DNA from: Clostridia bacterium
GTDB lineage: Bacteria > Bacillota > DSM-521 > Neomoorellales > SLTJ01
Direction: 5' to 3'
NCBI GenBank assembly: GCA_004347685.1
Contig: SLTJ01000029.1
Location: 58,677 to 122,676 of the forward strand
DNA length: 64,000 nucleotides
Shown: positions 35,606-45,104 of the stretch, one piece after another
Numbering within the stretch: the stretch's first letter is position 1
Layout of the letters: each line of letters opens with the position of its first letter
The notes under the pieces: model-generated
What the model saw: the letters and a program-made list of their open reading frames with translations, nothing else
What the model was told of the DNA's origin: nothing
The model's database searches: none
Position numbers and translations under genes: made by a program

Positions 35606-37084
35606 TCAAATAATAATGCAAATGAGCCCGCCGCTCCCCTCGTTTACTATTCGCTCCAGGGTCTCCTGCAACTTCACCTGGGCGTTCTCCGGCATGCGAT
35701 ATAATTTGCTTTGAATGCTTTCCCGCACCACATCGTACAGTGACTTGCCGAAGATATTGGTCCTCCAGAGCTTCTTAGGGTCGCTTTCAAATTCATCGGT
35801 GATATAATGCACCAGATCCTCGCACTGTCTCTCGCTGCCGATGAGGGGGGTGATTTCCGTAGTGATGTCGGCCCGGATGAAGTGATACGACGGTGCTTTG
35901 GCCTTCAGGCGCACGCCAAACCTGCCTCCCTGCCTGACCAGCTCCGGCTCCTCCAGCTCCATCTCGCTAGCCCCCGGCATTACCAAGCCATAGCCGGCAT
36001 TCTTTACCTCCATCAGCCCGGCGGCTATCTTGTCATATTCGGCCTTGATATGGCTTAGTTCCCGCAGCCAGCGAAGGACGTCGTGGTCGCCCCGGACGGC
36101 AAGGCCGCTTTCCTGCTCCAGGATGTTATAGAAAAGCTCCTGCCTAATGGAAAGGTCCATGGTGGCGGTGCCGCTGCCCAAATCCATGTTGGCCAGGACG
36201 ACCCGCTGCACGTTTTCGTTCTGTCCCAGGCTGGAAATTACCATATCCACGTCGCGCAGCCGGTGCACATCGCCAATAGCCGCTTCTACCGCCCGCTCCA
36301 GATCCTGGCGCAGCCAGTGGGAGGCCTCCAACTGCTCCACCCACCGAGACATGTTGATATTGACCTCGGTAACCGGGAACTCGTAAAGCACTTCGTTCAG
36401 GACGTTGAGGAAATCTTCCTCGCCCATTTCGGCGCAGTTTACCGGCAGTACCGGTACGTTATACTCTTCCTCCAGATTGCGGGACAGTTCCACGGCCGCC
36501 CGCTCCTCCGGCTCCGCCGTGTTCAGGAGCACCACGAAGGGTTTTTCCAGGTCCTTTAGTTCCCAGATAATCCGTTCCTCAGCATCAACATAGTTTTCCC
36601 GCGGGATACCGGTAAAGCTCCCATCAGTGGTCACCACTATTCCCATGGTGGAATGGTCGGCGATTACCTTGCGGGTGCCGACCTCGGCTGCTTCCTGGAA
36701 AGGTATTTCCTGCTCGAACCACGGTGTCCGCACCATCCGCGGCCCGGTATCGTCGGCATAGCCGCTGGCCCCGGCTACGGTATAGCCGACACAGTCCACT
36801 ACCCTCACCCGCATTTTCAGCCCTTCCCGCACTACTATTTCTACCGCTTCATCAGGAATGAACTTGGGTTCGGCAGTCATGATGGTGCGGCCGGCTCCGC
36901 TCTGGGGCAGTTCGTCACGGGTGCGGTTGCGGTCATTGGGATTCTTGATGTTGGGGATGACCAACAGTTCCATGAACCTCTTGATAAACGTAGACTTGCC
37001 GCTGCGTACCGGGCCCACCACCCCGAGGTAAATTTCACCCCTGGTTCGTTCGGCTATATCCCGCAATATGCTTGCCTGATCCAT
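35606..37084 (-). CDS. spoIVA: Stage IV sporulation protein A
   Basis: The 492-residue ATPase forms the basement layer of the spore coat. It begins DQASILRDIAERTRGEIYLG, followed by the Walker A GPVRSGKSTFIKRF near residue 30 and ends with the conserved short tail GGLICIII. The ATG at 37084 matches known SpoIVA starts better than the TTG-extended frame. Length is the family norm (492). It marks the organism as an endospore former. A terminator follows the gene. Confidence 0.97.
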   Translation of the reverse strand: MDQASILRDIAERTRGEIYLGVVGPVRSGKSTFIKRFMELLVIPNIKNPNDRNRTRDELPQSGAGRTIMTAEPKFIPDEAVEIVVREGLKMRVRVVDCVGYTVAGASGYADDTGPRMVRTPWFEQEIPFQEAAEVGTRKVIADHSTMGIVVTTDGSFTGIPRENYVDAEERIIWELKDLEKPFVVLLNTAEPEERAAVELSRNLEEEYNVPVLPVNCAEMGEEDFLNVLNEVLYEFPVTEVNINMSRWVEQLEASHWLRQDLERAVEAAIGDVHRLRDVDMVISSLGQNENVQRVVLANMDLGSGTATMDLSIRQELFYNILEQESGLAVRGDHDVLRWLRELSHIKAEYDKIAAGLMEVKNAGYGLVMPGASEMELEEPELVRQGGRFGVRLKAKAPSYHFIRADITTEITPLIGSERQCEDLVHYITDEFESDPKKLWRTNIFGKSLYDVVRESIQSKLYRMPENAQVKLQETLERIVNEGSGGLICIII

Positions 37085-37211
37085 TGTTTTCCCTCCCCTA
37101 AGGCACAATTTCCCCCTGATCTGCTGGCATGTATTAACATTACATCTATATGTGCCTCAGAGGCAAATATTACTTGGGGAAAAATAAAAAGTGGACAGAC
37201 GCCCGGAGAAA

Positions 37212-38228
37212 TCACAAAAACAGGTCCTCTATTTCCGCTGTCTTCTCACGTTGCATCAGGTTCGCCACGCCGACTTCCGGAGCCTGGCCGGCGAACAGGA
37301 CGTCATTCACCTGACGGGCAATCGGCATTTCCACTCCCAGCCTATTTGCCAGCTCGCAGGCGGCCCGGGTGGTGGCCACCCCTTCCACGACCATGCCAAT
37401 TTCGGAGAGAACGTCGGGCAGGGCCTTCCCCCGGCCCAAAGCGATGCCGGCCCGGCGGTTGCGGCTGTGCCGGCTGGTACAGGTCACCACCAAATCACCG
37501 ATACCGGTCAAACCAGCAAAGGTGTGTGGATTGGCCCCCAGGCGGATGCCCAGCCGGGTGATCTCAGCCAGCCCGCGGGTAATGAGAGCTGCCTTGCTGT
37601 TATCCCCGAGTCCGAGCCCTTCGGCCATCCCTACCGCCAGGGCCACCACGTTCTTCAAGGCTCCTCCCAGCTCCACTCCGACCAGGTCGGGATTGGTATA
37701 AACCCTGAGATAAGGCCCCATAAAAACCTCCTGCACATACGCTGCCACCGCCGGGGCGAGGGCGGCCACCACCACGGCCGTGGGCTGGTGCCGGGCCACT
37801 TCCTCGGCGTGGCTGGGTCCGGAGAGAACGGCCACCCGGGAACTAAACGCAGGGGGTAGTTCTTGCAACATCACCTCAGAAAGTCGCAGCAGGGAATCCA
37901 CCTCCAGCCCCTTGGCGGTATTGACCAGGATGGCGTGGGGGGGCAACAGAGGCACGGCCAGGGATAACACTCCCCGCAGGACCTGGGAAGGCACGCTGAG
38001 AACCACCATCTCCGCCCCGAACAGGATCCGTTCCAGATCAGCCGATATTCCCACCGCGGGAGGGATCATAACCCCCGGCAGGTAAGCCTTGTTCTCACGG
38101 GTTTCGGTCAGTTCAGCGGCGAATTCCCGCCGCCGCGCCCAAAGCCGCACTGGAAAAGACTTTTCGGCCAGCGTGGCGGCCAAAGCGGTACCCCAGCCGC
38201 CTGCTCCCAGAACAGCTATGACTGGCAT
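37212..38228 (-). CDS. gpsA: NAD(P)-dependent glycerol-3-phosphate dehydrogenase
   Basis: The 338-residue enzyme reduces dihydroxyacetone phosphate to sn-glycerol 3-phosphate for phospholipid synthesis. Visible features are the Rossmann motif GAGGWGTALAATLAEK at residue 7, the KGLEVDS segment, GPSHAEEVA, the catalytic lysine stretch ELGGALKNVVALAVG and GDLVVTCTSRHSRN. It lies between spoIVA and plsY, the usual clostridial order; plsY uses the product of this pathway. Confidence 0.96.
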   Translation of the reverse strand: MPVIAVLGAGGWGTALAATLAEKSFPVRLWARRREFAAELTETRENKAYLPGVMIPPAVGISADLERILFGAEMVVLSVPSQVLRGVLSLAVPLLPPHAILVNTAKGLEVDSLLRLSEVMLQELPPAFSSRVAVLSGPSHAEEVARHQPTAVVVAALAPAVAAYVQEVFMGPYLRVYTNPDLVGVELGGALKNVVALAVGMAEGLGLGDNSKAALITRGLAEITRLGIRLGANPHTFAGLTGIGDLVVTCTSRHSRNRRAGIALGRGKALPDVLSEIGMVVEGVATTRAACELANRLGVEMPIARQVNDVLFAGQAPEVGVANLMQREKTAEIEDLFL

Positions 38229-38393
38229 GACATACCTCCACTATGTACGCTGTTAAGCTCATAGGAAACAGGTCTCATCGAATTGCCCAAGAGGTAACTA
38301 CCGGCCTTGTAGCCACCTTACCCTGAGGCCCTGACAACGCTACCGCGGACACCGCGACCTGCGGCGGCGCCACACCAACCCGCCATTAGCCGG

Positions 38394-38996
38394 CTAACCC
38401 TTCTTGCCGAAATGCAGGCGGGGTTCAGTCCCCCTGGCTAGGCGTTGCAGGTTGGGCCGGTGGCCGTAAATCATGAGAAAAGCCAGCAGGAGGCCGAAAA
38501 CCACGTACCCAGGCCCGTAACCCAAAACAGCCATGAGTACCGGCAGAGAGGCGGCGGCCATTATCGAGGCCAGGGACACGTACCGGCCGATGAAAAGGGT
38601 TGCCAGCCATACCGCCAGGGATGCGGCCAGCACGACCGGGGCCGCGGCCAGGACGGCACCGGCCGAAGTCGCCACCCCGCGGCCGCCGCGGAAACCGAGG
38701 AATACCGAATAGTTATGGCCGAGCACGGCCGCCAGCCCGGTTACCAGGCCGAACACCGGCCCTCCGATCCAGGTCCCCAACAACACGGCTACCAACCCTT
38801 TGGCCAAATCACCGACAAAGACCAGACTCCCGGCCGCCTTTCCCAGCACCCGGAAGGCATTGGTGGTGCCGATATTCCCGCTGCCCCGCTGGCGGATGTC
38901 AACGCCGTGCCAATAGCGCCCCGCCAGATAACCAAAGGGAATAGAACCGAGAAGATAGGCCAGCACCACCGCCAGAACACGAACTAGGACCCCCAA
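38394..38996 (-). CDS. plsY: Acyl-phosphate:glycerol-3-phosphate acyltransferase
   Basis: The 200-residue membrane enzyme has five hydrophobic segments and the PlsY motifs GSIPFGYLAG with GSGNIGTTNAFR near residue 38, and GHNYSVFLGFRGGRGVATS near residue 92. It transfers the acyl group of acyl-phosphate to the 1-position of glycerol 3-phosphate. The start sits about 70 bases downstream of the der stop. Confidence 0.95.
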   Translation of the reverse strand: MGVLVRVLAVVLAYLLGSIPFGYLAGRYWHGVDIRQRGSGNIGTTNAFRVLGKAAGSLVFVGDLAKGLVAVLLGTWIGGPVFGLVTGLAAVLGHNYSVFLGFRGGRGVATSAGAVLAAAPVVLAASLAVWLATLFIGRYVSLASIMAAASLPVLMAVLGYGPGYVVFGLLLAFLMIYGHRPNLQRLARGTEPRLHFGKKG

Positions 38997-39068
38997 GGCA
39001 ATGTCCCCTCCTTTCCCCGCCAGCCACCCCTGCGAGGCTGTTGAAAAACTTCAACTGGCTTTGTCGGG

Positions 39069-40571
39069 CTAGGCGTCCGGTGAAAAAGCCGAGGTTGGGC
39101 GTTGGAGGTTAGAGGTTGGAACCTCGTAGGAACGAGCTAGGGCCAGTTCCCGATCTAGACTCCTTGCGTCTGCTCCGCCGATTTCCGAACTCCTGTCAGT
39201 GACGCCAGCGTCGCCCTTCGTGCCATGCTCGTTTTTGAACAGCCTCGGGTTCTTCAACCCTCTCTTAGCGCGGAAGATAAGCCGCAGAGGCGTGCCGGCA
39301 AAGCCGTAGCCTTCCCGCAGCTTGTTCTCCAGATACCGCTTGTACGAGAAATGCACCGCCTCCGGGTTGTTTCCGTACAGGACAAAGGTGGGAGGCAGAA
39401 CCCCGACCTGGGTACCGTAGAAAAACTTCCACTGCCGTGGCCCTTCCCCGGTGGGCTGCAGGGCCACAGCCTCCTGCAGAAACCGGTTCAGTTCCGCCGT
39501 GGGAATACGGTGGGAGGCCTGGGCGTATGTCTCATCAATCAGGTCCAGCAGGTTGGACACTCGCTGCCCGGTAAGGGCGGAAACAAAGATGCAGCGGGCA
39601 TAGTCCAAGAAATAGAGCTGGCGGTAGATTTCCTGACGGTACGCATCCGCCGTCCGGCTATCCTTCTCCACCAGGTCCCATTTGTTGACCACCAGGATGG
39701 TGCCCTTGCCGGCCTCCTTGATGAAACCACCGATGCGCTTGTCCTGCTCGGTCACCCCTTCCGTGGCATCCAGCAGCAGCAGCACCTCATTGGCTCTGAG
39801 GATACTGCGCCAGGACCGTAACTGGCCGTAGTAGGCTACTGTTCCACGCACTCGGGCCTGGCGCCTGATGCCGGCCGTATCAATAAAGACGTAGTTCCTC
39901 TCCCCCAGGGAGAACCGGGTATCTATCGCATCCCGGGTCGTCCCCGGGAGGTCACTGACAACCACCCGCTCCACACCCAGCAGACGGTTTAGCAGGGAAG
40001 ACTTACCCACATTGGGCCGACCGACCAAGGCTACCCTGGGAACCTCCGTTTCTTCCTCCCCGGCTTCCCCGGCTTGGACCGGAAGCTTGAGAAGAATCTC
40101 GTCCAGGATGTCACCGCTGTTTAGGCCGTGGATGGCCGAAACCGGAAGCGGCTCCCCCAGCCCTAGGCGAAACAGTTCACCCGGCTGCCACTGGCTGAAA
40201 TCATCGACTTTGTTGGCCACCAGGAGATACGGTTTGCCGGACCGGCGCACCTGCCTGGCCGCGTCCACGTCGGCTGGCAAAACCCCTGCCCGCCAGTCCA
40301 GCACCAGCAGGATCAGATCCGCCTCGGCCATCGCCTCTCTTACCTGCCTCTGAATTGAAACTTGCAGCGGGTCGTCAATACCCTCCATCAGACCCGCCGT
40401 ATCTACCAGCCAGAACCGCCGTCCCCGCCATTCTACCTCAGCGTAAATGCGGTCCCTGGTTATCCCTGGCGTATCATCCACCACGGCCCGGTTTTCGCCC
40501 ACGAGCCGGTTGAACAGAGTTGACTTGCCCACGTTAGGACGGCCAATAATGGCCACCACCTGCTCACCCAC
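39069..40571 (-). CDS. der: GTPase Der (EngA) with an unusual C-terminal tail
   Basis: The 500-residue protein has tandem G domains (GRPNVGKSTLFNRL at residue 10; GRPNVGKSSLLNRL near 185) and the KH-like domain ending ...LRLIFRAKRG. Der assists 50S ribosome assembly. Normal bacterial Der ends near residue 440; here about 60 extra residues follow. The tail DNA (39069-39250) contains short direct and inverted repeats (AACCTC/GAGGTT) and looks like non-coding repeat read in frame. It overlaps the DUF512 gene by 8 bases. Confidence 0.93.
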   Translation of the reverse strand: MGEQVVAIIGRPNVGKSTLFNRLVGENRAVVDDTPGITRDRIYAEVEWRGRRFWLVDTAGLMEGIDDPLQVSIQRQVREAMAEADLILLVLDWRAGVLPADVDAARQVRRSGKPYLLVANKVDDFSQWQPGELFRLGLGEPLPVSAIHGLNSGDILDEILLKLPVQAGEAGEEETEVPRVALVGRPNVGKSSLLNRLLGVERVVVSDLPGTTRDAIDTRFSLGERNYVFIDTAGIRRQARVRGTVAYYGQLRSWRSILRANEVLLLLDATEGVTEQDKRIGGFIKEAGKGTILVVNKWDLVEKDSRTADAYRQEIYRQLYFLDYARCIFVSALTGQRVSNLLDLIDETYAQASHRIPTAELNRFLQEAVALQPTGEGPRQWKFFYGTQVGVLPPTFVLYGNNPEAVHFSYKRYLENKLREGYGFAGTPLRLIFRAKRGLKNPRLFKNEHGTKGDAGVTDRSSEIGGADARSLDRELALARSYEVPTSNLQRPTSAFSPDA

Positions 40572-41901
40572 AGGCCTTCCCTCCAGTCAGCAGTACCCTG
40601 GCCAGGGCCTCTCCCCCGGCCGGAAGGGCTGTTACTTCCACCCCCAGGCTGGCCTGCACCCGGACCAGGGGCATATCATCCAGAAAAACACCATCCAGGA
40701 GCATTACCTCCGGGAGAACTACCCGGGGAGAACGCCGGCACGACTGCAGGTGCCCGGGTAACTGCCTGGCGATATCCTGCCCGGTCACTAGCCCGGCCAC
40801 GGTCACCCGGGAAGAGAAAAACTCGTTCCGGACCGGGACCACCCTGGAGGCAAGCCCCGGTATTCTTGACTTAACCTCGTCCACCAGGGCGGCGAGGACC
40901 GGAAAGGCCGCCTCGCCGGTAACAATGTAATACTCGCTCCGGGCGTCCGCCCTGGCCCGCAGCCTGGCAGCCGTCCGGCGAAAGGAATTGATGAACCGGC
41001 GTATCAGGCCGACGCCGTTCTCAAGCTGGGAAAACTCCTCGTAAGAATCCGCTTCGGGAACCGGCTGCGAGGCCAGCAAATAGAACTCGTCGGCCAGGAA
41101 AACCAGCCGGGTGCCGATCTTCTTGAGAAAGCTCTCCTGCCAGCGGTGCACCTGCTCCACCACCGCCACCGCCTCGTCGCGGCCGTAAGACCGCAGTGGG
41201 AAAAGGGAAGTGCGGAAATCCGTCAGCCCGACCGGAACCACGGCTATCGAAGCCACCTCCGGGCAGAGCGTAGCGAGGTCTTTCAAGGTGCGGTCCAGTT
41301 CATCGCCATCATTTATTCCCGGGCATAAGACTATTTGGGCATATACGGTTATCCCGGCCCGAACCAGCCGCCGCAGGTCTTCGAGGATCCGGCCGGCCCG
41401 TGGGTTCCCCATCAGGCGGACCCGCAATTCCGGGTTGGTGGTGTGCACTGACACGTACAGCGGGCTCAAGCGCCAAGCTTCAATCCGCTCCCAGTCCTGG
41501 GGACGCAAGTTAGTCAGGGAAATATAGCTGCCGTGCAGGAAGGAATGCCGGTAGTCGTCGTCCTTTATCCCCAGTGTCGGCCGGACCCCCGGCGGCAACT
41601 GGTCAACGAAGCAAAAGAGACACTTGTTGGCACACCGGCGTAGGCCATTGAAAGTATCGGTATGAAAGCCGAGCCCCAAGTCGGTGTCATAATCCTTGCG
41701 AGCCGTTACCGAAACCGTTTGCCCATCGGTCTTTCGTATCTCTAGGGTTACCTCTGTATCTGCCAGGTGGTACCGGTAATCAATCATATCTTCCACGGGG
41801 TAGCCGTTCATCCGGGTAATAACGTCCCCTGAAACAATCCCCAGATCTTCAGCCAGACTGCCTTCCTCCACCCGGGCTACCAGGGCTCCACTGGCGGCCA
41901 T
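40564..41901 (-). CDS. PDZ-radical SAM protein, DUF512 family
   Basis: The 445-residue protein has an N-terminal PDZ-like domain (VEEGSLAEDLGIVSGD), then a radical SAM-like core with CANKCLFCFVDQLPPG near residue 88, and the DUF512 C-terminal domain. It commonly neighbours der in Clostridia. Its reaction is not known to me. It starts 285 bases from the next region and overlaps der. Confidence 0.9.
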   Translation of the reverse strand: MAASGALVARVEEGSLAEDLGIVSGDVITRMNGYPVEDMIDYRYHLADTEVTLEIRKTDGQTVSVTARKDYDTDLGLGFHTDTFNGLRRCANKCLFCFVDQLPPGVRPTLGIKDDDYRHSFLHGSYISLTNLRPQDWERIEAWRLSPLYVSVHTTNPELRVRLMGNPRAGRILEDLRRLVRAGITVYAQIVLCPGINDGDELDRTLKDLATLCPEVASIAVVPVGLTDFRTSLFPLRSYGRDEAVAVVEQVHRWQESFLKKIGTRLVFLADEFYLLASQPVPEADSYEEFSQLENGVGLIRRFINSFRRTAARLRARADARSEYYIVTGEAAFPVLAALVDEVKSRIPGLASRVVPVRNEFFSSRVTVAGLVTGQDIARQLPGHLQSCRRSPRVVLPEVMLLDGVFLDDMPLVRVQASLGVEVTALPAGGEALARVLLTGGKACG

Positions 41902-42186
41902 AACAGCATCCTTTCAACCACGCGAGATTACTAACATTATCTGCTATCACCCCGGGTAAAGTCAAGCTAGAAACGAAAATTATGCGCTGATGCAGACAAG
42001 CTCCGCCTGCCTTCTGCTCCACCTTCTGACTGCCTTCTGCTATACCTCTAACCCTGAACCCCTTGCCCCACTCACAACGTCACCCCCGCACGACGCGCCC
42101 CCGCGCACCGCGAGCAGGATCACTATGGACGTATACAGCGTGCGTTGATCCGTCCAGACCAAGCTGTAACCATAACGCGAGGGTAG

Positions 42187-42990
42187 GTGCTACCGCACTT
42201 CGTGCTGGCTGGCAGTGCCAGTACTAATCCGGTACTCTACACCCTGGCCATCCTGTTGATCATCGCTGGCGTCAACGCCGGCTACTACGGCCTGGACCGC
42301 TTTCTGGCGCCATGGCTGGGCCGGCGTTGCCGGGCCGCGGGTGCGGGGGGCCTGCCCCCCCCCCCCCCACACCTCCACCAGATGATGTTCGTCTACGACG
42401 GCGGCTGGCACCCGGTCCCGGAGGAAGATTCTTTATTGTTAAAGGCAGCGGGGCTGAACGTGACGCATCATAGCGGAGCTTTTACCGGACCCTGGATTTT
42501 TCCCGATAACTCGCCCTTGCGGCTAACCTTCGACCCCGGGCTGGCAGCCGGTGACCGCCTGCGCATACCCGGTTACCCCCCGCTGCAAAGCTCCCATTAT
42601 CCCATTACCCTCCGCAGCCCGGGTGCAGAGAGACTGGTTTTTACCAGGACCCCTGCCGGCGAGGAGGTACCAGTAATTACCTTGCGTCGTTTTGCCGGTA
42701 ACGGAACAATTATGTTCGTGAACGCGCCCATCGGCCGGTTGAAGGCCGAAGCTAATGACGACTTTATGGCCAGGGGCTGCCAGAACAACCGGTATCAAGC
42801 GGGAGGTGACCGACCGCCTCCGGCGTGCCGAGCCTCGGCTGAGCAGGGTTCTGGTGACCACCGACGCCGACCTGACGGCCCGCATTAAAAAGGTGGCCGA
42901 GGGAGTGAAGGCCGGTAAGCCAGTATCCACTTTCGACCGGGAAGTTACCGAGATTGTGCGCCGGCTGACCCCTGCGGCTCCCCGATAAGC
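42187..42990 (+). pseudogene. Fused remnants: membrane-anchored protein and a YhcN/YlaJ-like tail
   Basis: The first part (42187-42780) encodes one transmembrane segment (LYTLAILLIIAGVNAGYYGL) and a soluble region I do not recognise (FVYDGGWHPVPEEDS ... ITLRRFAGNGTIMFVN). It is interrupted by a run of 15 C at 42355-42369. From about 42780 another frame (TGIKREVTDRLRRAEPRL, VLVTTDADLTARIKKVAEG) resembles the C-terminus of YhcN/YlaJ sporulation lipoproteins and ends at 42988. The two frames are joined out of phase, so I infer a deletion fusion, not one gene. Confidence 0.55.
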
Positions 42991-43016
42991 AGGTAAGTCC
43001 GGTACAGAAGCAGTAC

Positions 43017-43051
43017 CCCGCAAACCGGGCGGTCCTGGCCCGGTTTGCGGG
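43017..43051. terminator. Hairpin between convergent genes
   Basis: CCGCAAACCGGG and CCCGGTTTGCGG form a perfect 12-pair stem with a nine-base loop, without a long T-run. It lies 10 bases after the stop of the deacetylase gene. Confidence 0.65.
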
Positions 43052-43060
43052 TAATTGGTA

Positions 43061-43894
43061 CTATCTTTCTGGCCTTTCAGGTTTCCCGTCGGGAATTGGC
43101 CTGGCACCCGCCCGCTCCATCTGGCGCTGGTCATGTTGCAAGAGTTCGCTCACCGTCACCAACTTGAATTCACGCTTCTGCAGTTCAGTAAGAAGGGGAG
43201 CGAGGGCCTGAACAGTCTGGGAACGATTGCCTCCTCCGTCATGAAGGAGGATAATATCACCCGGCCTGGCGTTTTGGAGAACACGGCGTACGATACCCCT
43301 GGCGCCCGGATTGCCCCAGTCCTTTGTGTCCTGTTTCCATGACCAGATAACTACACGGTAACCCAGATCGCGGGCTGTAGAGATCACCGTTTCGTCATAA
43401 TAACCGCCGGGCGGACGGAAAAGCCGGGGCTGCTGTCCGGTTATAGCGGTGATTACCCGGTCCGCCCTGATAAGCTCCTGCCGGAGTTCTCCCGCGTCAA
43501 TCCGGGTCAGAGAAGGATGGCTGTAAGTATGGTTGCCAATCTCATGGCCTTCGGTAGCCACTTCCCTGGCCACCTCAGGATAGGCTTCGACCAAATTGCC
43601 CACCATAAAAAAGGTCGCTTTTACCTTGAACTCTCGCAAGACGGTCAGGACCTGGGGGGTGAAATCGGGATCCGGCCCGTCGTCAAAGGTCAGGGCAATG
43701 AGGGGCTCACTAACCCGGCCATCCCAGACCGCTGCCCCTGTTTGCTCCCAGTAAAAGCGGTCGTTAACGACCGGCTTAGGCATTCCCCAGGCCAGGTACG
43801 TACCTGCCGCCCCGCCCAGGACCGTGACCAGGATAAGGAACAAAGGGAGCCCCTTGCGCACCACCAAAATGATCCTCGGACGGCGCCGGTACAT
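43061..43894 (-). CDS. Polysaccharide deacetylase (NodB domain), membrane-anchored
   Basis: The 277-residue protein has an N-terminal signal anchor (LPLFLILVTVLGGAAGTYLA) and a NodB domain with the metal motif TFDDGPD near residue 70, NHTYSHPSL near 123, RPPGGYYDE near 160, and WKQDTKDW. It should remove acetyl groups from peptidoglycan or another N-acetylated glycan outside the membrane. PdaA/PdaB-type spore cortex enzymes have this size and layout; I cannot choose among them. Confidence 0.88.
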   Translation of the reverse strand: MYRRRPRIILVVRKGLPLFLILVTVLGGAAGTYLAWGMPKPVVNDRFYWEQTGAAVWDGRVSEPLIALTFDDGPDPDFTPQVLTVLREFKVKATFFMVGNLVEAYPEVAREVATEGHEIGNHTYSHPSLTRIDAGELRQELIRADRVITAITGQQPRLFRPPGGYYDETVISTARDLGYRVVIWSWKQDTKDWGNPGARGIVRRVLQNARPGDIILLHDGGGNRSQTVQALAPLLTELQKREFKLVTVSELLQHDQRQMERAGARPIPDGKPERPER

Positions 43895-44368
43895 AGCTGG
43901 CCCTCTCCCCAGAAAACCTTGCTAAATTAGTATACTCGGGAATCCTAACCTCTATGTCTGCCGGGGATTCTCAAGGCTGCAAAAGCCAGGGGAGGGGTCC
44001 CCGGCACTCAACGACATGAAACCCGGACGTCACAGCAGAGGTACCCCGCGGTGGTGCCCGTCCACTGATCCTGGCTACCGCCTCGCCGATCACGATGGCA
44101 TGCACCAGGCCATCTGGCCGGCCCGGGGGAGTTCATGCTGGCCGCAGCCTAGTACTTGGAGCGTTTTGCCTGGTCTTTCTCCAACCAACATCAAAATATT
44201 CCGGAGGCAATCCACCTGACTGGGATTAGTTAGCATGCTCGTCAAGGAGACGGAAGAGCTTTGCTCTCTGTACCGTCCTCCTGATCCTGGGCGTCATCGC
44301 CCACCTGGTGGCCTTCATCTTTAAGGCCAACCGGCCCTCTGCGCCGGCGGCGCCAGGGCCAAACCGGC
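43895..44368. other. Gene-poor stretch with a repeat and small remnants
   Basis: No complete gene. It contains one copy of a 120-base repeat (44093-44214, second copy at 48594-48715). Near 44258-44330 a plus-strand frame reads a single membrane helix (CTVLLILGVIAHLVAFIF) with no start or end, probably another remnant. Confidence 0.5.
44093..44214 (+). repeat. 120-base repeat, copy 1
   Basis: Starts GATGGCATGCACCAGGCC and shares roughly 85 percent of positions by eye with 48594-48715. No product recognised on either strand. Confidence 0.75.
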
Positions 44369-45010
44369 CTACGAAGGGCCATACCCTGGGCCCTTCAGGC
44401 GGCCCTTCCTAATGCCGTTAAAGGCCCGCAGCACGGCCCGCCACAGGGCCTCCACGGCCCCGGTAGTGGCGCCGGTGGTGTACTCTACCAGCGGCACGCC
44501 GTGGCTCAAGGCCTTGGTCACCGCCTCGTCGAAGGGGAGGCGGCCGGCCACCTCCACCCCCTGGCGGGTGCAGAACGCCATAATTTCTCCTGTCTGGGCC
44601 TCGTCCAGGTCGTACTTGTTCACGCAGACCAGGGCCGGCACCAGGAAGTGGTGGCACAGCTCCAGCAGGCGCTCCAGGTCGTGGAGCCCTGAGGCGGTGG
44701 GCTCGGTAACCAAAAGGGCCAGGTCCACCCCGGAAAGGGAGGAGATCACCGGGCAGCCGATGCCCGGCGGGCCGTCGCTCAAGATGAGGGAAAGGTTTTC
44801 TCTGCCGGCCAGCATCCGCGCCTGGTTGCGCACCAGGGTCACCAGGTGCCCGGAGTTCTCCTCCCCAGCCCGCAGGCTGGCGTGCACAAAGGGGCCAAAG
44901 CGGGTGGTGGAAATAAACCACTGGCCGCAGAGGTGGGAGCGCATGGTAATGGCCTGTTGCGGGCAGATGCGGGCACAAAAGCCGCGCTCTTCACTCCTTC
45001 GGTTCAGCAC
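44369..45010 (-). pseudogene. MinD-superfamily Fe-S ATPase, N-terminally truncated (copy 1)
   Basis: About 210 residues correspond to the C-terminal two-thirds of a MinD-type P-loop ATPase with an inserted ferredoxin domain: FCARICPQQAIT (the end of the Fe-S insert), LSLILSDGPPGIGCPVISSL, LLVTEPTASGLHDLERLLEL and VCVNKYDLD. The Walker A half is absent; promoter DNA runs directly into the middle of the ferredoxin motif. The fragment is nearly identical to 61271-61841, which keeps the N-terminal half but carries a frameshift. Such proteins are usually encoded with NifX-like and DUF134 genes and may help in Fe-S or metal-cofactor handling. Confidence 0.8.
44413..44988 (-). repeat. 570-base near-identical repeat, copy 1 (MinD-like)
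   Basis: Matches 61271-61841 in the same orientation with only scattered substitutions and small indels, for example CGGCTTTTGTGCC here against CGGCTTGTGCC there. Confidence 0.9.
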
Positions 45011-45011
45011 C

Positions 45012-45067
45012 TTTATTATGGGCTTATGCCCTTATGCTTATCATATACGCTAATGAGCATATGTCAA
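45012..45067 (-). promoter_or_regulatory. Promoter with two operator-like sites upstream of MinD-like copy 1
   Basis: -35 TTGACA (45067-45062), 16-base spacer, -10 TATGAT (45045-45040). The -35 lies inside the motif TAATGAGCATATGTCAA (45051-45067). A second site TTATGGGCTTATGCCC, with perfect dyad GGGC-TTAT-GCCC (45020-45031), lies just downstream of the -10. The same motif recurs at five other places in 45-63 kb. Confidence 0.65.
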
Positions 45068-45068
45068 G

Positions 45069-45099
45069 CAAAAAAGCAGCCCCCGGGGAGCTGCTTTTA
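45069..45099 (-). terminator. Hairpin upstream of the MinD-like promoter
   Basis: AAAAGCAGCTCCCCGGGGGCTGCTTTTTT on the minus strand pairs AAAAGCAGC/GCTGCTTTT with a T-run. It would isolate the promoter from upstream transcription. Confidence 0.75.
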
Positions 45100-45104
45100 G
45101 TAGC

